Below, piece by piece: positions 6,416-11,835 of a stretch of 11,835 nt of DNA. Made by a program: the position numbers and the translations under genes. Within the stretch, counting starts at the first letter, position 1. Each line of letters opens with the position of its first letter. The stretch comes from an uncultured Mailhella sp. (GTDB lineage Bacteria; Desulfobacterota; Desulfovibrionia; Desulfovibrionales; Desulfovibrionaceae). Below the pieces are notes generated by a model that was given only the letters and a program-made list of their open reading frames with translations, made no database searches and was not told the origin of the DNA. The DNA lies in assembly GCA_910579055.1 (NCBI GenBank), contig CAJTSU010000019.1:1-11835 (forward strand), written 5' to 3'.

Positions 6416-9169
6416 TCACTCGCTTTTGCGGGTCTTCCCCCGGCTGCTCCGCTTTTCTTTTTTCTCCGGAGGTTGCACCGTATTCTGTACTTTGGGAGCA
6501 TCCGTCAACACAAGCGGCAGAAGCGCATCAATGCTGTCCACAGGCGTAATGTCTATCTTGCGGCGAAGTTCGACGGGAATGTCATCAAGGTCCTTGTTAT
6601 TCTGCCTGGGAATGAACGCCCTCTTCAGCCCGCGCGCAACTGCCCCCATAATTTTTTCCTTGATGCCTCCGACCGGCAATACCCTGCCCCGCAGCGTGAT
6701 TTCACCCGTCATGCAGGTATCACTGCGCGCAGAGCGTCCCGTCAGAGCGGAAACAAGAGCTGTCACCATGGTAACGCCCGCCGAAGGGCCGTCTTTGGGA
6801 ATAGCCCCCGCCGGAACATGGATGTGGATATCCTTGGTTTCCGTAAAGTCCGGAGCAATGCCAAGTTCTCCCGCATGAGCGCGCGCGTAGGACAAAGCGG
6901 CCTGAGCGCTTTCTTTCATGACATCACCGAGCTGACCGGTCAGCAGCAGTCCGCCTTTTCCTTTCATCGCGGAAGCTTCGATATGCAGAACCTCTCCGCC
7001 CGCTGCTGTCCAGGCAAGCCCAAGCGCAACCCCGGGGGGAAGGCTGTCTTCCTTGTCCTCGTCCAGAAAGCGGGGACTCCCCAAAAGCTTGGGCAGCTGC
7101 GCAATATTGACGGAGAACGGCCCTTTTTCCCCTTCGGCCTTCCTGCGGGCAAGCTTCCGGCAGAGTTTACCCATTTCTCGTTCCAGCGAGCGCAAGCCCG
7201 CTTCTCGCGTGTATTCGCGGATAATTTTGGCCAGGGCGGCATCTGCCAGCCGAATGTCTTTCTCCTTCAGGCCATTTTCCCTGATCTGGCGCGGAAGCAG
7301 GTACTTTTTTGCAATAGCCAGCTTTTCCTGTTCGGTATAACCAGGCAGGCTGATGATTTCCAGCCGATCCTGAAGAGGGCCGGGGATACTTTCAAGCTGG
7401 TTGGCAGTACAAATAAAAAGTACCTTTGACAAATCAAATTCCAGATTCAGGTAGTGATCGCTGAAATGAGCGTTCTGTTCCGGATCAAGCACTTCCAGCA
7501 AGGCTGACGCGGGGTCCCCACGAAAGTCGTTGCCCAGCTTGTCGATTTCATCCAGCACAATAACCGGATTACGCGTCCCGGCCTGTTTGACGGCCTGAAT
7601 GATACGTCCGGGCATAGCGCCGATATACGTACGTCTGTGGCCGCGGATTTCCGCTTCATCGCGCATGCCGCCCAATGAAATACGATGGAACTTGCGCCCC
7701 ATGGCCCGCGCGATGGAACGGCCCAGCGACGTTTTGCCCACGCCGGGAGGTCCCACAAAGCAGAGGATGGGGCCTTTGGAATCCGCGCTCAGTTTGCGGA
7801 CGCTCAGGTATTCAAGGATGCGATCCTTGATCTTTTCCAGACCAAAATGATCTTCATCCAGAAGTTCTCTGGCTTTGATGATATCCAGGCGATCTCGTGA
7901 AGTTTTTTTCCACGGCAATTCTGCAAGCCAGTCCAGATACGTGCGTACAACAGTGGCCTCTGCGGAGTCCCCGTGCATGGAAGCCAGGCGCTTCAGCTGC
8001 TTGTCGGCCTCTTTTCGCGCCTCCGGCGGCAAACCGGCCTTGTCAAGCGAAGTTTTCAGCTCGTCAAACTCTTCCTCAAAATCGGCATTGTCGCCCAGTT
8101 CACGCCTGATAGCCTTCATTTGTTCCCGCAGAAAATAGTCTTTCTGCGCCTTGTCCATGCCTTCTTTCGCCATGCTCTGGATATGCGCCTGCATGGAAGC
8201 CACCTCTACTTCCCGCGCCAGGTGCTCATTCACAAGCTGCAACCGTTTGACAGGATCGAGACAATCCAGCAACACAAGGGCATCGCGGACCTTCAGCCGC
8301 ATATTGGCGGCAATCAGATCTGCAAGCCGGCCAGGATCATCTACGGCCATAAGGACGCTCATGATGTCGCCGGTGGGGATACCGCGCAAGTGCAGGATTT
8401 TTTCGCTATGCTCTCTCGCTGAGCGAATCATGGCTTCCCGCTGAATTTCCGGCACGTGTGAAGGCTCTTCGACAAGGACGCTCACACGACCAACCAGAAT
8501 CGGAGAATTTGCAGAAACCCCTTCAAGGCGGGCTCTCGACAGGCCCTGTACCAAAATCTTGACCTGTCCATCCGGCATGCGCAGCATACGCAGGATGGAA
8601 ACTACCGTTCCCACGGGGTGCAAGTCATCCTCACCCGGATCCTCCACCATGGGATCCTTCTGAGTACATAGCAACATGTAACGCTTTTCCGCCAGCGCCG
8701 CGTCCACACCGAGAATGGCCTTTTCTCTGCTCTCATAGAGCGGAACAATCATGGAATTGAACACCACATTGTCACGAAGCGGCAATATGGGCACGCTTGG
8801 AGGGATATCTTCCAGCAAGGGGTTCAAAGAAATTTCGGATTCCTCGGGGGATACAGGAGCCTTGCGCCGTGCGGAGCTCTTGCGAATACTTTTCTTTTCC
8901 GGCGCGTCTTCTCCATTTCGGCTTTGCGAAGCCTTGCGGAGTTTCACTGTGCGGCGCGCTTTGCCTTCAGCCCCGGAGTTCAGGGGATCAGCCTCACGTT
9001 CCGTTTCTTCAGAGCCTTTCTCGTCAAGCGCTTCAGATTCTTCATGCAAAGTGTCCGTCCCCGCATCCGTTTCGAGCTCCGAAATTTCTTCGGCAGGTTC
9101 AATAACAGGGGTGTTATTCATCCTGCTCTGTTCAGTGGAGAGCAGATCCTTTTTAACTTCATTGCTCAT
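6416..9169 (-). CDS. lon: ATP-dependent Lon protease (LonA type)
   Basis: A 917-residue cytoplasmic AAA+ serine protease that degrades misfolded and short-lived regulatory proteins. The substrate-binding LON domain begins near residue 124 (VPILPLRDNVVF). Walker A is GPPGVGKTS (473-481), Walker B VIVLDE (536-541), and the protease domain carries the Ser-Lys dyad: Ser796 in PKDGPSAG and Lys839 in GGIKEK, spaced 43 residues apart as in E. coli Lon (S679/K722). Ahead of the LON domain is an unusual ~120-residue charged extension, acidic at about 22-65 and basic at about 69-105; the C-terminus is a short basic tail. I chose the ATG at 9169 because GGAGG lies six bases upstream; an in-frame ATG at 9193 would put that site inside the gene. 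It starts 27 bases after radC, in the holA-radC-lon operon. Confidence 0.95.
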   Translation of the reverse strand: MSNEVKKDLLSTEQSRMNNTPVIEPAEEISELETDAGTDTLHEESEALDEKGSEETEREADPLNSGAEGKARRTVKLRKASQSRNGEDAPEKKSIRKSSARRKAPVSPEESEISLNPLLEDIPPSVPILPLRDNVVFNSMIVPLYESREKAILGVDAALAEKRYMLLCTQKDPMVEDPGEDDLHPVGTVVSILRMLRMPDGQVKILVQGLSRARLEGVSANSPILVGRVSVLVEEPSHVPEIQREAMIRSAREHSEKILHLRGIPTGDIMSVLMAVDDPGRLADLIAANMRLKVRDALVLLDCLDPVKRLQLVNEHLAREVEVASMQAHIQSMAKEGMDKAQKDYFLREQMKAIRRELGDNADFEEEFDELKTSLDKAGLPPEARKEADKQLKRLASMHGDSAEATVVRTYLDWLAELPWKKTSRDRLDIIKARELLDEDHFGLEKIKDRILEYLSVRKLSADSKGPILCFVGPPGVGKTSLGRSIARAMGRKFHRISLGGMRDEAEIRGHRRTYIGAMPGRIIQAVKQAGTRNPVIVLDEIDKLGNDFRGDPASALLEVLDPEQNAHFSDHYLNLEFDLSKVLFICTANQLESIPGPLQDRLEIISLPGYTEQEKLAIAKKYLLPRQIRENGLKEKDIRLADAALAKIIREYTREAGLRSLEREMGKLCRKLARRKAEGEKGPFSVNIAQLPKLLGSPRFLDEDKEDSLPPGVALGLAWTAAGGEVLHIEASAMKGKGGLLLTGQLGDVMKESAQAALSYARAHAGELGIAPDFTETKDIHIHVPAGAIPKDGPSAGVTMVTALVSALTGRSARSDTCMTGEITLRGRVLPVGGIKEKIMGAVARGLKRAFIPRQNNKDLDDIPVELRRKIDITPVDSIDALLPLVLTDAPKVQNTVQPPEKKEKRSSRGKTRKSE

Positions 9170-9172
9170 ATA

Positions 9173-9191
9173 GATCCTCCGTCGGGGGATC
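9173..9191 (-). promoter_or_regulatory. inverted repeat covering the lon ribosome binding site
   Basis: On the lon-sense strand, GATCC and GGATC form a 5-base-pair stem around CCCGACGGA. The lon Shine-Dalgarno GGAGG (9180-9176) straddles the loop and the 3' arm, so folding would partly occlude it. Inside, CCG and CGG could pair further but leave almost no loop. A role in controlling lon translation is inference from position only. Confidence 0.3.
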
Positions 9192-9196
9192 ATATC

Positions 9197-9877
9197 CTAC
9201 CCCAACAGCTTTTCCTGCATCATACTGTAACATTTGCCGTCAGCCAGTATCAGATGATCTATCAGACGGAGTCCGATTGTTTCCAGAGCCTGACACAGCA
9301 CAAACGTATTCTCGGTATCGAGCGTGGACGGCCTGAGCGCGCCGCCGGGATGATTATGCAAGACAATCAATCCGGTCGCCTTGTATTTCAGGGTGATTTC
9401 CACGGCGTCACGAGTAGACAATAACACCTGGCCGACAGTTCCTTTATTGACTCTCTCAAAAGTAAGCAGTCTGTTGCCGTTGTCCAGAAGTGCGACCCAA
9501 ACTTCCTCATGAGGAAGTCCGGCCAACCTCGCCATGCCCAGCTGAGCAATGCCACCTATGGTCACGCTTTTCTTGCATTTTACCGTTTCCATAAAATAGC
9601 GGGCAATGATTTCCCGCAGCAAGGTTAAAAAAGTTTCCGTCGCTGGACCGCAGCCGGGAATATCGTGCCGCTCTGCCGGGTGGGAAGCAAGCAAACCGCG
9701 GATGCTGCCATATTTTTCCAGCAGCACCTTGGCAAGAATCTTTGTGTCGGAACGCAAATGAACATATCCGAGCAACAGCTCGAGTAATTCATAAGAACAG
9801 GTGTTGTAGGGATCGTTCAGAATCCTGGCGCGCAGACGCGCACGATGCCCTTCCCCATTTTTCTTTGCTGTTGCCAC
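9197..9877 (-). CDS. radC: RadC family JAB-domain protein (UPF0758)
   Basis: A 226-residue RadC family protein. The N-terminal part has the conserved GHRARLRAR (about 11-19) and a helix-hairpin-helix-like segment around HDIPGCGPAT (about 71-80). The C-terminal JAB/MPN domain has the metal motif HNHPGGALRPSTLD (174-187, with His174, His176 and Asp187) and an upstream Glu (124/125). RadC was once thought to be a DNA repair protein; its biochemical role is not settled. I chose the GTG at 9877: it is two bases after the holA stop and gives the normal family length and N-terminus. The longer reading from ATG 9988 overlaps holA by 109 bases and adds 37 residues without family match. The start codon and a weak ribosome binding site make translational coupling to holA likely. 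Confidence 0.88.
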   Translation of the reverse strand: MATAKKNGEGHRARLRARILNDPYNTCSYELLELLLGYVHLRSDTKILAKVLLEKYGSIRGLLASHPAERHDIPGCGPATETFLTLLREIIARYFMETVKCKKSVTIGGIAQLGMARLAGLPHEEVWVALLDNGNRLLTFERVNKGTVGQVLLSTRDAVEITLKYKATGLIVLHNHPGGALRPSTLDTENTFVLCQALETIGLRLIDHLILADGKCYSMMQEKLLG

Positions 9878-9879
9878 AC

Positions 9880-10860
9880 TCAACCCATCACACTGTACTT
9901 TTGAGCGGGAGCGAACAGCAGCGTCAGCTCCGCGATCAATCTTTCCAACGCCTGTCCCGGTTGAAGGCGGCCACTTTTGACACTCCATTCCGCTTCACAT
10001 AGTGCGCTGAACAAACGGGCAACCCCGGTGAAGCCAAGCCTCGCGGCCAGCTGCCGTTTCATGCCTGCGACATGCTGCGGAACATAAACATTTTCGCCTG
10101 CGTGCAGTTGCCAGAGCAAACGCCCTTCCCTCGCCATCAGCCCCAGCAAAGGAAACAACACAGCATCCCCGCCTTCACTTTCACGCAGGACAGAGCGCCA
10201 CGCCTTGTCCGCCCGCCCTTCCTGAATATGTCGGATCAAATCGAACAGAACCAGATCCGGCGCATATTGTGCAATATTTTTGGTATGTTCAGGCTTGACA
10301 ACGCCATTTTCAGCCAAAAGAGACAACTGTTCCAGGGCAGCCAAAAGAGATGCCGCGTCCGGTGGAAGTGTTTCTCCCAGAACTTCAATAAGATCGGGTT
10401 GAATACTCAACCCCAGTGAGGTCGCTCTTTCCTGAATGAAGCGGCGCGTGGCGCGCGCGTCAAGAGCCGGGGCCCGCCATATCCAGCGCTTCTTTTCCGC
10501 AAACTCAAAACAGCGCAGTTTTGTCATGTGCGCGGGGAGCTTGGGTTGTCCCTTTTCCCAGGCGCTTTCCAAAAAGAACACGGGAAGAATCCCCGTTCTG
10601 GGGGTCCCCAGTGCAGTGGAAAGTTTTTTCCATGTTTCGGAGGGAAGCACCTGGGCATTACGGATAAACAGATTTTTTTTGGTGACGCCCAACCCTTGCA
10701 GCGTCAGGGTTTCCCAAAACGTATCATCCAGCCCCTCATCCGCCCAAAAGACGTTCAACGGCGCGTCGCCCTGTCCACATGCAGACAGCATGTTTCGCGC
10801 ATGGTCGCGTGCAAGCATGCTGTCCGGGCAAATACAGAAATAGAAACCTGGCTTATCCAT
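9880..10860 (-). CDS. holA: DNA polymerase III delta subunit
   Basis: A 326-residue HolA family protein (usually 330-345). Delta opens the beta sliding clamp and is part of the clamp loader with gamma/tau and delta prime. Recognisable parts are the degenerate ATPase-like N-terminal domain (1-125), the middle region DARATRRFIQERATSLGLSI (134-153) followed by LPPDAASLLAALEQLSLL (165-182), which is the usual domain II/III signature, and a helical C-terminal collar region (about 200-326). As expected for delta, there is no Walker motif. The ATG has only a weak GGA upstream. It heads the holA-radC-lon set; no leuS or lptE gene, which often precede holA in Gram-negatives, lies upstream within the window. 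Confidence 0.88.
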   Translation of the reverse strand: MDKPGFYFCICPDSMLARDHARNMLSACGQGDAPLNVFWADEGLDDTFWETLTLQGLGVTKKNLFIRNAQVLPSETWKKLSTALGTPRTGILPVFFLESAWEKGQPKLPAHMTKLRCFEFAEKKRWIWRAPALDARATRRFIQERATSLGLSIQPDLIEVLGETLPPDAASLLAALEQLSLLAENGVVKPEHTKNIAQYAPDLVLFDLIRHIQEGRADKAWRSVLRESEGGDAVLFPLLGLMAREGRLLWQLHAGENVYVPQHVAGMKRQLAARLGFTGVARLFSALCEAEWSVKSGRLQPGQALERLIAELTLLFAPAQKYSVMG

Positions 10861-11048
10861 GAAAAAATATCCGTACCACGTATGTCATGTTACACTTTAT
10901 ACTTGGGAAGCCCGCGAGGGTTTACCCCCTGTCTGATACCTCAGGGATACCCCGATCCTCTGAAATGCGCTCAAAAATAGTTCATCCTTGAACAAGATAC
11001 ATCCAAAAAAGCTGTTCCCGACTGGCGGAAAACGTCTTGAGGGCCGGC

Positions 11049-11080
11049 AAAAAACTCCCCCCTCGGTCACTGTCCGAAGG
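11049..11080 (-). terminator. possible intrinsic terminator read leftwards
   Basis: On the minus strand CCTTCGG and CCGAGG form a stem with one bulge around ACAGTGA. GGGGAG follows, then TTTTTT (11054-11049). The six-base gap between stem and T-run weakens the case. If real, it would end a leftward transcript from the non-coding region before holA. Confidence 0.3.
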
Positions 11081-11162
11081 CGACAAGAAGGCCCGGCATT
11101 TCCCTTGGAGCATGCTGTTCTTGAACGTGTCCGCCGGCCAGGCACCTATGTTCCGGCCCGCC

Positions 11163-11414
11163 GCTTTCACGCCTGAAGCCGGAGCTATGCCTTGACGGCC
11201 ATGCCGGTATGCCCTTCTCAGGCAACTGGCATGCTCCTTCGGATCACCCGTTGGGGGGCACGCCGCACATGAATTGCGGCAGCTTCCGGAATGGGGGGAG
11301 CGTCGCCGTGCCCTTCGCCGTGTCAGCACAAAGCGCTTTGCGGATAAGGAGGGCAGAGATGAGTCTCGCTCCGCTCGACTCCGGGAACATTTTCAAAACG
11401 AAAATGCTCTAAAA
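11163..11414 (+). repeat. dispersed intergenic repeat, right copy
   Basis: This is the plus-oriented counterpart of the left copy at 75-274, matching in four collinear blocks. It carries about 40 extra bases between GCGTCGCCGTG (11300-11310) and GGCAGAG (11352-11358). Its end is a small hairpin, CATTTTC / GAAAATG with an AAAAC loop (11388-11406), that is not kept as a clean stem in the left copy. The frame of the left copy's longest open frame is interrupted here by TGA soon after block 1, so a conserved protein is unlikely. No flanking target duplication or transposase is visible. Confidence 0.65.
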
Positions 11415-11451
11415 CATTGTATATTACAAGTAGAGATGGCCAAATACGATA

Positions 11452-11475
11452 TTCCGGCCCAAGGGTTTCACGCCT
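11452..11475 (+). repeat. partial repeat: TTCCGGCCC-N5-TTTCACGCCT
   Basis: The words TTCCGGCCC and TTTCACGCCT occur at 11452-11460 and 11466-11475, and again at 11151-11159 and 11165-11174, with the same five-base spacing and 301 bases apart. The first occurrence leads into the right repeat copy, so the second looks like the head of another copy that diverges after this point. Confidence 0.5.
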
Positions 11476-11506
11476 CAGCCTGATCTTGCTCTGCTGTTTA
11501 TACCCC

Positions 11507-11523
11507 GCCCCCCTTCAGGGGGC
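11507..11523. other. short GC hairpin
   Basis: GCCCCC and GGGGGC pair perfectly (six base pairs) around CTTCA. No T-run follows on either strand. It lies just ahead of the two overlapping stems at 11526-11578. Confidence 0.4.
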
Positions 11524-11525
11524 AA

Positions 11526-11578
11526 GTCGCAAATAAACCACGGTACGTTCTCAAGGCGGAATTTTGCGACGCCTTGAG
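11526..11578. other. two overlapping, mutually exclusive stems
   Basis: Stem A pairs GTCGCAAA (11526-11533) with TTTGCGAC (11563-11570). Stem B pairs CTCAAGGCG (11550-11558) with CGCCTTGAG (11570-11578) across an 11-base loop. Both are perfect. The pairings cross, and there is no linker between the two 3' arms, so they should be alternatives rather than one pseudoknot. No T-run follows. Whether the region is transcribed is unknown. Confidence 0.45.
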
Positions 11579-11835
11579 TGGCTGAAATGAGGCTCCTTAC
11601 CGATACGAACAGAGATCTGCCTCGTCTTGCACTGGATTCCATGACTCCGTAAGCAGATCAGAGCTGAAACACGCAGCCGCAACGCGGCTTGCAACACGAA
11701 CCTACCCCACCTTGTTCCCCAATGATGGCACTACGTCAGTATGGAGATACAAGGGAATCATCCTCTCCGGAACAGGAGACGGAGCCCGGCTTCATGCTCC
11801 AGTGCTTCCTCAAGCATCCTCTAGAGCGTTTTGTG

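Larger units (their letters stand above)
10861..11835. other. gene-poor region upstream of holA
   Basis: This 975-base stretch has no gene I can support. Open frames of 60-115 codons occur on both strands but overlap one another, have compositionally odd products and lack good ribosome binding sites. It contains the right copy of the intergenic repeat (11163-11414), a short second piece of it (11452-11475), several hairpins and, on the minus strand, two T-runs of six (11049-11054 and 11007-11012). The holA promoter should lie in the first ~100 bases read leftwards; AAGTATAAAGTG on the minus strand, about 30-40 bases before the holA start, is a possible -10 region without a convincing -35. One frame, 11586-11835 plus, is open to the window edge without an ATG. 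Confidence 0.6.

Noticed and set aside
9878..9988. Longer radC reading from ATG 9988
   Set aside because: It overlaps holA by 109 bases; the added residues do not look like RadC, and GTG 9877 gives normal length.
10982..11329. 115-codon minus-strand frame upstream of holA
   Set aside because: Arg/Ser/Pro-rich product with no recognisable domain, overlapping other frames and the repeat, with no clear ribosome binding site. A real small gene cannot be fully excluded.
11526..11578. H-type pseudoknot using both stems at once
   Set aside because: The two 3' arms share or abut base 11570, leaving no linker to cross an 8-bp stem. The pairings are better read as alternatives.
1..11835. CRISPR array, tRNA, rRNA, prophage or insertion sequence
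   Set aside because: I saw no regularly spaced identical repeats, no cloverleaf with a CCA end, no rRNA motifs and no transposase or integrase genes.

Overview
The window looks like chromosomal DNA from a Desulfovibrio-like bacterium (Desulfovibrionaceae, Desulfobacterota). That is inference: it rests on the protein families, a Gram-negative outer-membrane lipid transport operon, a [NiFe]-hydrogenase maturation gene and a fairly GC-rich base composition. No rRNA or tRNA is present to fix the taxonomy.

Layout. Positions 1-280 are non-coding and hold one copy of an intergenic repeat. On the minus strand follow an AT-rich acetyltransferase gene of the CatB/Vat hexapeptide family (281-952), marC (1016-1618) and hypC (1638-1886); hypC and marC look like a two-gene operon, and the acetyltransferase looks acquired. 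A 189-base divergent spacer separates hypC from a plus-strand operon, mlaE-mlaF-mlaD-mlaC-mlaA-gpt (2076-6163). A 252-base hairpin-rich spacer lies between the convergent gpt and lon. The minus-strand operon holA-radC-lon (10860 down to 6416) follows: DNA polymerase III delta subunit, the JAB-domain protein RadC, and a LonA protease with a long charged N-terminal extension. The last 975 bases (10861-11835) hold no gene I can support, but carry a second copy of the intergenic repeat and several hairpins.

How the genes work together. The five mla genes encode an almost complete retrograde phospholipid transport system: lipoprotein MlaA in the outer membrane, MlaC as periplasmic shuttle, and MlaD, MlaE and MlaF as the inner-membrane ABC machine. 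No STAS-domain MlaB is present. The purine salvage gene gpt is the last gene of the same cluster. HypC implies a [NiFe] hydrogenase elsewhere in the genome. Genes for replication clamp loading, RadC and ATP-dependent proteolysis are packed into the second operon.

What stands out. The two ends of the window carry diverged copies, inverted relative to each other and about 11 kb apart, of a roughly 200-250 base non-coding element that keeps four collinear blocks but no common open frame. Near 11526-11578 there are two overlapping, mutually exclusive pairings of 8 and 9 base pairs, a switch-like layout. These are leads, not a demonstrated new system; most of the window is ordinary housekeeping sequence.
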